A DNA stretch of 15,161 nt from Deltaproteobacteria bacterium (GCA_003647035.1 QMMB01000024.1:1-15161); one strand, 5' to 3'; shown: positions 1 to 7,015, counted from the stretch's first letter. A program made the numbers and translations. The notes: a model not told the origin generated them from the sequence alone.

Positions 1-198
1 CTGCGACATCTGCGTCCGCTCCTCGACTACGCGCTTCCGCAGTACGCGCGCGAAGGGAAGGCCTATTTGACCGTTGCGTTCGGGTGCACCGGCGGCAGGC
101 ATCGCTCCGTAGCCTTGGCCGAAGAGCTCGGTCGCCAGCTTGGCGGCGACCACGAGATCGTCGTGGCCCATCGCGACGCGCAGCGGGCGGCCCCGTGA
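1..198 (+). CDS. rapZ: RapZ family nucleotide-binding protein, C-terminal end (5' truncated by the window)
   Basis: Reading from base 1 in frame 1 gives 65 residues and a TGA stop. The segment YLTVAFGCTGGRHRSV (fragment residues 22-37) is the hallmark of the RapZ/YvcJ C-terminal domain. The following helix (LAEELGRQL) and the short basic tail also fit the family. RapZ proteins carry an N-terminal P-loop NTPase domain and a C-terminal domain that, in enterobacteria, binds small RNAs and senses glucosamine-6-phosphate; the P-loop part lies outside the window. The stop overlaps the GTG start of ptsH in the tetramer GTGA, so the two are probably co-transcribed and translationally coupled. In many proteobacteria rapZ sits beside hprK and PTS phosphocarrier genes, which fits here. 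The family call is firm; the regulatory role in this organism is inferred. Confidence 0.9.
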   Translation: MRHLRPLLDYALPQYAREGKAYLTVAFGCTGGRHRSVALAEELGRQLGGDHEIVVAHRDAQRAAP

Positions 199-473
199 CC
201 GAAGGGCTGACGGCCACCGTCACGGTGCCCAATCCCCTCGGCCTGCACGCGCGGGCTGCCGCGAAGTTGGTCGAGCTAGCGAACCGCTATGAGTCACACA
301 TCGAGGTGAGCAAGGCTGGTCAGGCCGCCGACGCCAAGAGCATCGTGGGAGTGCTCTTGCTTTGTGGTCAGCAGGGCGCGCAGATCACCATTCGTGCACG
401 AGGCACGGACGCCGCAGCGGCAATTGACGCGCTTTGTAGCTTGGTGGCAGACGGATTCGGGGAGACGCAGTGA
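195..473 (+). CDS. ptsH: HPr-family phosphocarrier protein
   Basis: A 92-residue HPr. It accepts phosphate from Enzyme I on a histidine and passes it to EIIA domains in the cytoplasm. NPLGLHARAAAK (residues 13-24) holds the active-site histidine, His18. Ser49 in AKSIVG (47-52) matches the regulatory serine phosphorylated by HPr kinase. The GTG start at 195 was chosen because it gives a normal HPr N-terminus (TATVTVPNPLGLHAR) and overlaps the rapZ stop as GTGA; longer upstream readings run through rapZ. The stop overlaps the ptsI start in the same way. One oddity: the usual GLHARPA motif reads GLHARAA, so the proline at the start of the active-site helix is alanine. No EII permease gene is visible, suggesting a regulatory phosphorelay rather than sugar uptake. 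Confidence 0.93.
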   Translation: MTEGLTATVTVPNPLGLHARAAAKLVELANRYESHIEVSKAGQAADAKSIVGVLLLCGQQGAQITIRARGTDAAAAIDALCSLVADGFGETQ

Positions 474-2170
474 CAGGCCCTGCCCGGTTCAAGGGAATCG
501 CGGCATCGATCGGCGTTGCGGTCGGCGCGGCACGTTTGGTTGGTCGCGAGCCTCGCCGAATTTCGCATCGTCGCATCGAGGATGCGGACATCGCGTCCGA
601 GCTTTCGCGCTTCGAAGAGGCTGTCTTGAAGTCCCGCGCCGAGATCGAAGCGGCCAAGCAGGAGCTCACCGATCGGCACGGCCCGACCTACGCGCCGATT
701 CTCGACGTGTACCTCCTGATGCATGGCGACGCCCTGCTCATCGACGCGACCTCGGAGGCGATTCGAAACGACCGGATCAACGCCGAATGGGCTCTGTCCA
801 AGGTGACCGAGCGCCTCAAGAAGCCGCTCCTCGAGGACGCTTCATCCTATTTTCAGGAACGGGCTCGCGACATCGAGCACGTTCGAGAACATCTTCTGCG
901 CCACCTCCGGGGGGAGCGGCGCACCGAGTGTTCCACCGAAGGGCCGACGGTTCTGATAGCGCACGATCTCACGCCTGCGGACGCGGTCCACATGTTGGCG
1001 CCACCGACAGTCGGGTTGGTGACCGAAGCGGGTGCCGGGAGCAGCCATACGGCGATCCTCGCCCGAACGTTCGGCGTCCCGGCCGTCGTGGGCGTTGGTC
1101 CACTTGCCGCCCACATCGACGACGACGACGTGGTCCTGGTCGATGGCTTCGCGGGGGAGGTGGCCGTGCGCGTGTCCCCGGACGAGCGCCGCACGGCAGA
1201 GCAGCGACGGGATCGTTTCGCCGCGTTCCTCGAGGCAGAACGCACCACGAGCGCCATGACGCGCGACGGGGTCTCGATTTCGGTCGCAGCCAACTTGGAA
1301 CTGCCCAACGACGTGCAGGCCGCACTTGAAAACGGCGCGGAGGGCATTGGCCTCTACAGAACCGAATTCATGTGTCTCGATAGCTTAGAGCCGCCGTCCG
1401 AAGAGGCCCAGCTCGAGGTGTACCGTGGCGTCGTCGAGGCGATGGCTCCCAAGCGAGTCGTGTTTCGCACGTTCGACTGGCGCGGGGACAAGCGCCTGCG
1501 TGCACGCGACGTCAAACAGCGGGAGCGGGGTTGGTTGACAACCCAGATCAACGCCGTGTTGAGGGCGAGCACCGAGGGGCAGGTCGCGCTGATGTTCCCG
1601 ATGGTGTCGACCGTGGACGAGTTCCGTGCAGCGCGGGCGATGGTCGACAGGTGCCGGAGTCAGCTCAGCGACGAGCGCGCTAGGACGGCCGAGGTTCCGA
1701 TCGGCATGATGGTCGAGGTGCCCGCTGCGGCGCTGCTCGCGGAGCGATTCACGGAGTACGCAGATTTTTTCGCCGTAGGGACCAACGACCTGGCGCACTA
1801 CACACTGGCATTCGACCATCGAGACAACCGCTCGGCTATGCAGTCTCTCGACCCGGCAGTGCTCAACCTCTTGCAGCGCATAATCGCGGCGGCAAGCGAC
1901 GCGCAGCTTCCCTGCTCGATGTGCGGCGACTTGGCTGCGGACCCCGTGGCGTTGTGCCTTGCGCTGGGTCTCGGTTACCGGGAGATATCAGTGCCCGTGA
2001 GTGTCGTGCCGCTGGCGCGCGCTGTGATTCGCAACGTCGACCTGCATACGGCCACGGAGGTCGCCCGCGACGCACTAGGGTGCGGCTCCGCAGAGGCAGT
2101 TCGCGACTTGGTGGTCGATCGTCTCGACGACGACCTAGGCCCGCTGTGGAGGGAGCAGGGGATCGTCTAG
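470..2170 (+). CDS. ptsI: Phosphoenolpyruvate-protein phosphotransferase (PTS Enzyme I), shortened active-site loop
   Basis: A 566-residue Enzyme I, which uses PEP to phosphorylate itself and then HPr. Domains in order: N-terminal HPr-binding and swivel region; phospho-histidine motif GSSHTAILARTFGVPAVVG (His193 inside it); and the PEP-binding barrel. Barrel residues that can be matched to the family are Arg297 (GLYRTEF), Arg333 (FRTFDW), Glu416 (MMVEVPAA), Asn439-Asp440 (VGTNDL) and Cys485 (SMCGDL). The GTG start at 470 overlaps the ptsH stop as GTGA. Oddities: the normal DIGGDK motif reads DWRGDK (336-341), and about 15-20 residues usually found between it and the GWRAIR helix, including the NPFLG loop, are missing. 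The reading frame then continues intact into INAVLRAS. The last four bases (CTAG) also contain the stop of the convergent gene. The family is certain; full catalytic activity is not. Confidence 0.93.
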   Translation: MTGPARFKGIAASIGVAVGAARLVGREPRRISHRRIEDADIASELSRFEEAVLKSRAEIEAAKQELTDRHGPTYAPILDVYLLMHGDALLIDATSEAIRNDRINAEWALSKVTERLKKPLLEDASSYFQERARDIEHVREHLLRHLRGERRTECSTEGPTVLIAHDLTPADAVHMLAPPTVGLVTEAGAGSSHTAILARTFGVPAVVGVGPLAAHIDDDDVVLVDGFAGEVAVRVSPDERRTAEQRRDRFAAFLEAERTTSAMTRDGVSISVAANLELPNDVQAALENGAEGIGLYRTEFMCLDSLEPPSEEAQLEVYRGVVEAMAPKRVVFRTFDWRGDKRLRARDVKQRERGWLTTQINAVLRASTEGQVALMFPMVSTVDEFRAARAMVDRCRSQLSDERARTAEVPIGMMVEVPAAALLAERFTEYADFFAVGTNDLAHYTLAFDHRDNRSAMQSLDPAVLNLLQRIIAAASDAQLPCSMCGDLAADPVALCLALGLGYREISVPVSVVPLARAVIRNVDLHTATEVARDALGCGSAEAVRDLVVDRLDDDLGPLWREQGIV

Positions 2171-2712
2171 TCGGATTCGCGAGGCAGGGGTTCCACTAGG
2201 CGGGCCAGCTCTGCCTCCGAGAGCAATCCAGTCGTGCGATCGATTTCGTAGCCGCTGGCGTCGTACAGGATGTAGGTCGGCACGATCTCGATTTTCCCAA
2301 GTGTGCTTTCTCCGTTCTCGACGTATCCGTACGGATTGGCGCCTACGAGAAAAGGCGGATCGAGTGCATACGCCCACGCCTCCACCAGCTGCGCTGCACG
2401 AGGCTGCGCGGCGATACCAATCACGACGACCTCGGGATGCTGCGGCACGAATGGCCTCAACGAGGTCAACGATGCCTGGCTGACCGTGTCAAACGTCGCA
2501 AACACGAACAGCAGCACGGGGGTGCCACGGAGATCCGCCAACTCGAGCCAGCGACCGTCCGATAGGCGCAGTCCAAGGTCGAGGCGCACGCCCCTCACCG
2601 ACTCGGGGGTAGTCCCCTCCGCGCCGCCCGATGGATGGGCGCAACTCACCCCGAGGGCGAGAAAAATCGAAAGTACGCAAGAACCGCGTCTCGAAAGGCT
2701 ACTTTTGATCAT
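2167..2712 (-). CDS. Exported thioredoxin-fold (TlpA/redoxin-like) protein lacking CXXC, possible lipoprotein
   Basis: A 181-residue protein. The ATG at 2712 was chosen because it opens an N-terminal export signal (SRRGSCVLSIFLALGVSC) and has GGAG about 10 nt upstream in the message; a longer reading would put an unrelated leader before the signal. Cys24 could be lipidated, but GVSC is a poor lipobox. The rest resembles a TlpA/redoxin fold: a substrate-like strand (LRLSDGRWLELADLRG), PVLLFVFATF at the position of the usual FWATWCPPC, a second strand (EVVVIGIA), and VPTYILYD (144-151) with the expected cis-proline. The catalytic cysteines are absent: residues 71-81 read FATFDTVSQAS. It is therefore unlikely to be a thiol-disulfide oxidoreductase and may be a binding or scaffold version of the fold. 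It converges on ptsI with shared stop bases and diverges from the DUF2400 gene. Confidence 0.75.
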   Translation of the reverse strand: MIKSSLSRRGSCVLSIFLALGVSCAHPSGGAEGTTPESVRGVRLDLGLRLSDGRWLELADLRGTPVLLFVFATFDTVSQASLTSLRPFVPQHPEVVVIGIAAQPRAAQLVEAWAYALDPPFLVGANPYGYVENGESTLGKIEIVPTYILYDASGYEIDRTTGLLSEAELARLVEPLPRESD

Positions 2713-2750
2713 TGCAGTGGACTCCGCAACAGAGCAAGAACCACAGGGAA

Positions 2751-3644
2751 GTGGACGGTCTCCGGCAACAACTGAACGCCTTGCTCGCAACTTGCGACGC
2801 TGAGTCTACTCGAACGCGCGACCCTGTCGATTGCGTTCATCGCTACGCTCGACCTCGCGACCAGGAAATCGTAGGGCTCATCGCGGCGAGCCTTGCGTTC
2901 GGCAACGCGGTCGCCGCACGGCGAAGCATCGATCGCGTGCTCATCACGTTGGGCCCCGAGCCCGCCGCGATGGTGGAGGGCGCGAGCTACGACGAGCTCC
3001 GTGACCGTCTTGGAGGGTTCGTCCACCGCATTTACCGCGCAGAGCATCTCGCAGCCGTGTTGTCGCGGGCCGGCGAGCTGTTTCGTGTGCACGGGAGCCT
3101 CGGCAACGCCTTCGTCCAGTTCCATCAGGCAAGCGACGGCCACTTCAGGGAAGCCCTCGCTCGCTTCGCCGATGCGCTCCGAGGCGACACGACGAGTCGC
3201 AGCCTGCGTCACTTGGTCAGCGATCCTCGCGCCGGAAGCGCGTGCAAGCGACTCGTCCTCTACGCGCGATGGATGGTTCGTCCGGCCGACGGCGTCGACC
3301 TCGGGCTCTGGCCGATCGCCCCCTCCGAGCTCGTGATCCCGGTCGACACGCACATTCACCGCATCAGTCGGAACCTCGGGCTGACCAATCGTAGGACCGC
3401 ATCGTGGGCGACGGCTGAAGAGATCACCGCCGCGCTACGCGAGTTCGATCCCGAAGACCCGGTCAAGTACGACTTCGCGCTTTGCCACCTCGGCGTGTCT
3501 CGCGAGTGTCCAAGTCGGCCCGAGCCGGACAAATGCCAGCAGTGTGTTCTGCAAGACGTGTGCAGCGTCTGGGCGCCCGGCGGAGTCAAGGGGCAGAAGA
3601 GGCCAAGGGTGTCAGCGCAGAAACCCGGTGAGCTTCGGCTCTAG
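2751..3644 (+). CDS. TIGR02757 (DUF2400) family protein, endonuclease III-like with C-terminal cysteine cluster
   Basis: About 297 residues. The family is recognisable from YARPRDQEIVGLIAASLAFGN, from SACKRLVLYARWMVRPADGVDLGLW, and from the C-terminal cysteine set. IPVDTHIHRISRNLGL (Asp199) closely resembles the VDTHV helix carrying the catalytic aspartate of endonuclease III (HhH-GPD) glycosylases. Cys253-x8-Cys262-x2-Cys265-x5-Cys271 resembles the 4Fe-4S loop of that superfamily, with a further Cys at 245. A DNA-repair-related role is inferred; the family has no assigned reaction that I know of. The start is uncertain: GTG at 2751 matches the usual family N-terminus (GLRQQLNALL before DPVDCVHRY), but AGGGA lies only 1 nt away. 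TTG at 2712 would extend it by 13 residues and touch the divergent start. The 3' end overlaps the convergent plsB end by 33 nt. Confidence 0.85.
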   Translation: MDGLRQQLNALLATCDAESTRTRDPVDCVHRYARPRDQEIVGLIAASLAFGNAVAARRSIDRVLITLGPEPAAMVEGASYDELRDRLGGFVHRIYRAEHLAAVLSRAGELFRVHGSLGNAFVQFHQASDGHFREALARFADALRGDTTSRSLRHLVSDPRAGSACKRLVLYARWMVRPADGVDLGLWPIAPSELVIPVDTHIHRISRNLGLTNRRTASWATAEEITAALREFDPEDPVKYDFALCHLGVSRECPSRPEPDKCQQCVLQDVCSVWAPGGVKGQKRPRVSAQKPGELRL

Positions 3645-6197
3645 GGCGTGCAGGTCCGCGACACTTTCGACGCCGTCTCCGCGCTCGAGGGTGTCACCGT
3701 TCAGCTGGATGAGACGGTAGTCCTGCAGTGCCTTGAGGGCGGTCTCCAACTTGAGCTTCGAGAGCGACTCGCGGCGCTCGATCTCGCCGGCGAGGTACAT
3801 CTGCTGCCCCAGCGCAAGCGTGCGCTTGTACCAATCCTTCTTCGGAATCGGGCCATCGAGGACGATTTCTGCACCGCGCAGCGCGAGGAGGTAGCTCTCG
3901 AAGAAGGTCTGGAGCATCGCCGCATATCGTTCGAGCCGCTGACGCATCGCCCCCTCGGTGGCTTGCACATGGCCATCTCGGAGCTCGATCTCGCCGTCCT
4001 GGGCCATCTCGCGAAGTGTGTCTTGGAAGATCTCGTCGAAAGTTCCGTCGGTTCGATACATGAACTCGTGCTTGAAGACCCTGGACAGTTGCTGGACACG
4101 GTCGTTGAGGCGCGCGATGTCGACCCATTCCTCGGTGTCCACCAACAGCGCGGCCGAGATCAAAGCTCGCGGCACGAAGAAGTGAATAATCGTGTTCTGG
4201 TAGTACTCGAGCGCGATGCGTCGCTCGGAGTGAATCGTGTAAATCGGCTCCGGCCCCGTGTCGTGCGCGATGATGAGACGGGCGTCGAGGAACAGGTGAA
4301 GCGCTTCGTCGATCGTGTCCTCTCGGATACGGCCCTCGCCGATGCGGAGCTGGTGGGCGATCCGTGCTTGCATGACATCCAGCATGGCGAGCAGGTCCCC
4401 GCACGCGCTCAGCAGAGAAGCCCTGGTCATGCCGCGTTTTTGGTGACTCAACAACGCCGTGGCCACGAGCGCAGCCGGCGTCACCACGGTGACCTCGTTG
4501 ATCGAGTACATCACCTTGTGGGCCAGCGCCCGAACCGCATTCCGTTGTTGTTCGGGTGTGATGTCGTCCGTGCCCGACACCTCGCCCCCCGAGCGCTCGA
4601 CGGTCTCCGCTTGGAACTCGTCGAAATCGATGATTTCACCGAACTGGACGTAGAGCCGGCCCCACTTCGACCTCAGGATGCTCGAGCTCTTGATCAAGTC
4701 GCCGACGTTTTCGGACTGCTTGTCCCCGCCCGCGAGCTCGTGCACGAAGGAGCGTTCCTCGATGATGCGTTCGTAACCGATCGAAACGGGGACGAGCTTG
4801 ACTTTGGTGCCACGAAGCTTCGACGCCGAGTCGTAGACCATCGACAGCAGGCCGTACTTCGGGGGCAGAGGCTTGCCGATTCGAGAGCGACCACCCTCCA
4901 AGAAGAACTCGATGGTGAAGCCTTCGGCGAGCAGTTTGCGCATATACGCCTCTACGAGCGCAGGGTAGAGCGTGTCGTCGTGAAAATTACGTCGAATGAA
5001 GAACGCACCACCCCGACGCAGTAGAATGCCGATCGGCCAGAAGCTGAGGTTGTCACCCGCCGCGATCAGCGGTGTCATCAGCGCGTTGCCGTAGAGCATG
5101 TCGCTCAACACCAAGTAGTCGATGTGGCTCTTGTGGCTCGGCAGCAGGACCAGCGACGCATCGTGGGCAGCTTCCCGCACACGTTCGAGGCCCTCCTTGT
5201 CGAGGTCGACCCCATCATACATCTTCGACCAAACCCACGTGAGAAACCGGTGCATGAGGTCAACCACGAGGAGGCTCTGCTTGGCGCAGAGACGCCCGAG
5301 CTGCTTGCGAGCCACGTTCTCGGCCTTGGCGTACGAAATGCCCTTTTCGCCGGCGAAGCGTTCGATGTGCGCTCGGACTCGCGGGCTGCGCAGGAGCTCG
5401 TCCTGGATACGGGCCGTGGTCTTCTTCATCGGGCCGAGGACGACGGCGCGATCGCGCTCCATGCGTCGAAGCAGGGCGTATCGAACCTTGTCGGCAGCCT
5501 CGCAGTCGGTCAGGTCGGGACCCTTCGCGAGAAACTCCTGGAGGTTGAAAGGCTCCCCGGAGCGAAGCTTCGCATCCCGGTAGTTCAGCAAGAACTGGAA
5601 TAGTACGCGCACCCTGCCTGGCCACTGCACGGGACCGAACAGCAGGTCGAGCAAGCCCGGGCTCGCGGCCGCGGCTCGTTTGCTCCACACGAAGGTCTGA
5701 GGGACCAACAGGATGGGCTGTGAGGAGGTTCGCTGCTTCGCAACGAGGGCCGCGATCAGGTCGACCTCGAGCTTACGGCCGCGGCGCGTCTGGTCTCCAA
5801 ACTTCGGTGGGCGTCTCAGGAACAGAAGCGCGCTGTACCCATCGCCGACGGCTTGCCCCAACGCTTCGGTTTCCGGGATCTGGCGCCGTAGGCTCAAACG
5901 GCGTTCGCCCTTGCCGAAGGGCTCGAGGATCCACAGCCCCAGGTCATTGACGAACCGGACCAAGGGCAAGCCGAACTTCTTCAGCAAGAAGTCGAGGCAG
6001 ATGAAGTCCAAGAACGAGAGCGACCGCATCACGTAGACGACCACTCCCTTGCTAGCGGCGTCGCGGACCCCACGGCTCCACTTCTCGTCGACCCGAATGT
6101 GGGCGAAGAAGCGCCGGTAGAGCCATCGCAAGATCGCGTTGGGCGAATAGGGCGACGGCGTGGGTGACCGCCGCGCAAGCTCCGGCATGTTCGTCAT
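3612..6197 (-). CDS. plsB: Glycerol-3-phosphate 1-O-acyltransferase (PlsB-like)
   Basis: An 861-residue membrane-associated acyltransferase for the first step of phospholipid synthesis: acyl-ACP or acyl-CoA plus glycerol-3-phosphate gives lysophosphatidate. All four acyltransferase blocks are present: I, SHKSHID with His355 and Asp360; II, GGAFFIRR (396-403); III, FLEGGRSR (432-439); IV, VPVSIGYERI (469-478). Length and the long N- and C-terminal extensions match PlsB (E. coli about 807 residues) rather than the short PlsC. The ATG at 6197 has GGAG just upstream, embedded in a palindrome; an ATG three codons later is an alternative. The 3' end overlaps the DUF2400 gene by 33 nt on the opposite strand. 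The secreted-protein gene lies 84 nt upstream in the same direction, so co-transcription is possible. The reverse strand here is also open for a long stretch, which I regard as a shadow. Confidence 0.95.
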   Translation of the reverse strand: MTNMPELARRSPTPSPYSPNAILRWLYRRFFAHIRVDEKWSRGVRDAASKGVVVYVMRSLSFLDFICLDFLLKKFGLPLVRFVNDLGLWILEPFGKGERRLSLRRQIPETEALGQAVGDGYSALLFLRRPPKFGDQTRRGRKLEVDLIAALVAKQRTSSQPILLVPQTFVWSKRAAAASPGLLDLLFGPVQWPGRVRVLFQFLLNYRDAKLRSGEPFNLQEFLAKGPDLTDCEAADKVRYALLRRMERDRAVVLGPMKKTTARIQDELLRSPRVRAHIERFAGEKGISYAKAENVARKQLGRLCAKQSLLVVDLMHRFLTWVWSKMYDGVDLDKEGLERVREAAHDASLVLLPSHKSHIDYLVLSDMLYGNALMTPLIAAGDNLSFWPIGILLRRGGAFFIRRNFHDDTLYPALVEAYMRKLLAEGFTIEFFLEGGRSRIGKPLPPKYGLLSMVYDSASKLRGTKVKLVPVSIGYERIIEERSFVHELAGGDKQSENVGDLIKSSSILRSKWGRLYVQFGEIIDFDEFQAETVERSGGEVSGTDDITPEQQRNAVRALAHKVMYSINEVTVVTPAALVATALLSHQKRGMTRASLLSACGDLLAMLDVMQARIAHQLRIGEGRIREDTIDEALHLFLDARLIIAHDTGPEPIYTIHSERRIALEYYQNTIIHFFVPRALISAALLVDTEEWVDIARLNDRVQQLSRVFKHEFMYRTDGTFDEIFQDTLREMAQDGEIELRDGHVQATEGAMRQRLERYAAMLQTFFESYLLALRGAEIVLDGPIPKKDWYKRTLALGQQMYLAGEIERRESLSKLKLETALKALQDYRLIQLNGDTLERGDGVESVADLHALEPKLTGFLR

Positions 6198-6198
6198 C

Positions 6199-6226
6199 GC
6201 TCCGTCGGAGCCTAGCAGCGTGCTAG
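6199..6226 (-). promoter_or_regulatory. Two adjacent palindromes in the plsB leader covering the ribosome-binding site
   Basis: Bases 6199-6211 (GCTCCGTCGGAGC) form a perfect palindrome around one central base. Bases 6212-6226 (CTAGCAGCGTGCTAG) form a second one with 6-bp arms and a 3-nt centre. They abut with no gap. In the plsB message both could form stem-loops; the one nearer the start has GGAG, the likely Shine-Dalgarno, in its 3' arm, and ATG follows one base after it. This could limit translation of plsB or bind a dimeric protein. The palindromes are seen directly; the function is inferred. Confidence 0.5.
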
Positions 6227-6281
6227 ATCGGGTCGAGTTTACGCGGTTCTGCTTTTATTCCGCCATCTTACCGGCGAACCG

Positions 6282-6854
6282 TTAAAACTGCGCGCGCACC
6301 AGGCGGCGCTGGCCGGCACGCAGATCGACGGAGTAGCGCCGCTCTTCTCCGCCGAGTCGCACGACCACCTCATACCGACCCGTGCTGAGGTGAGCGGCCA
6401 CTCCGCTCCCGAGCGTGCCGATGCGCTTGGAGCCGCGGTTCACCGTGACGATGCCGGTTCCCCGTGGCCCCTTGGTTTCGATTCGCACCTCGAGCACCCC
6501 GGTTTGGAAGTCGACCGAAATCGGGCTGGTCTTGCCGGCGCTCACCGTGACGTCGACGCTCTTCGATGGGTTGTCGAGCGCGCCGACCAGCCGCACGGTG
6601 ACCTTGCACCTGCCGGCCGGGGCGGAAACGACAGCGCTGCACGATCCGCCCCCCACTTCTCGCCCATTTTGCTCGACGACGATGGTGCCACGGGCCGGGC
6701 TGCCGTTCTCCGTGACCGAGCATCGGATCTGCCCAGACTGTGCCTCGGCCGCCCCTGCCCCGCAGAACAGGCTGACTCCCAGCACGAGCGCTGGGACCGA
6801 ACCCCCACCGAACCCGTGGGCCCGGCGGCCGCCCGTTTGAATAAGAATTCTCAC
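6282..6854 (-). CDS. Secreted hypothetical protein with two tandem beta-sandwich-like repeats
   Basis: A 190-residue protein I cannot assign to a named family. It starts with GTG at 6854 and a weak ribosome-binding site (GGTAAG). A basic N-terminus and hydrophobic stretch PALVLGVSLFCGAGAAEA (21-38) look like a Sec signal peptide, with cleavage likely after AEA. The mature part appears to contain two related units, roughly 42-116 and 119-190. In each, a strand with a G-[TI]-[IV] core leads to a basic turn, then a P/S-x-GR-[CY]-x-V-x-VRL strand, then a V-D-V/L-x-AG turn. This resembles the carboxypeptidase-regulatory or PEGA-like domains common in myxobacterial envelope proteins. Three cysteines (45, 72, 83) are confined to the first unit and may include a disulfide. 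It faces rplM across a 161-bp divergent gap and lies upstream of plsB on the same strand. A periplasmic or surface structural role is a guess. Confidence 0.7.
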   Translation of the reverse strand: MRILIQTGGRRAHGFGGGSVPALVLGVSLFCGAGAAEAQSGQIRCSVTENGSPARGTIVVEQNGREVGGGSCSAVVSAPAGRCKVTVRLVGALDNPSKSVDVTVSAGKTSPISVDFQTGVLEVRIETKGPRGTGIVTVNRGSKRIGTLGSGVAAHLSTGRYEVVVRLGGEERRYSVDLRAGQRRLVRAQF

Positions 6855-6953
6855 CGCTTACCGTTCTATCTCAATTCGAGCGGCAGGTGGGCCTTCGATT
6901 CCAATCCACCTCATACCTAGGGTTTGTGCCCGCACTTATCGCCTCGCGCCTGC

Positions 6954-6982
6954 TTGACACCGCGAAGGCCGGCGGCTACGAA
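6954..6982 (+). promoter_or_regulatory. Likely sigma-70-type promoter of rplM-rpsI
   Basis: TTGACA at 6954-6959 is a perfect -35 box. After 17 nt comes TACGAA at 6977-6982, a weak -10 box (T, A and the fifth A match). Transcription would start near 6989, about 27 nt before the rplM ATG. The rest of the 6855-7015 divergent gap shows no gene or strong structure, and I could not pick a clear promoter for the minus-strand neighbour. Confidence 0.55.
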
Positions 6983-7015
6983 ACGCGCCCTGAAACGGGG
7001 TCTTAGGAGCGAATC

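Noticed and set aside
364..1329. Plus-strand frame (321 codons) inside ptsH/ptsI in another phase
   Set aside because: Arginine-rich out-of-frame reading of ptsI, which is certain in its own frame.
3648..5024. Long plus-strand open frame (458 codons) opposite plsB
   Set aside because: It is antisense to the conserved acyltransferase region; long antisense frames are common in high-GC genes and its protein shows no domain.
6248..6281. Possible terminator between the secreted-protein gene and plsB
   Set aside because: Pairing (GGTTC/GAACC and CGCC/GGCG) is weak with large loops and no proper T tract, so I do not call a terminator.
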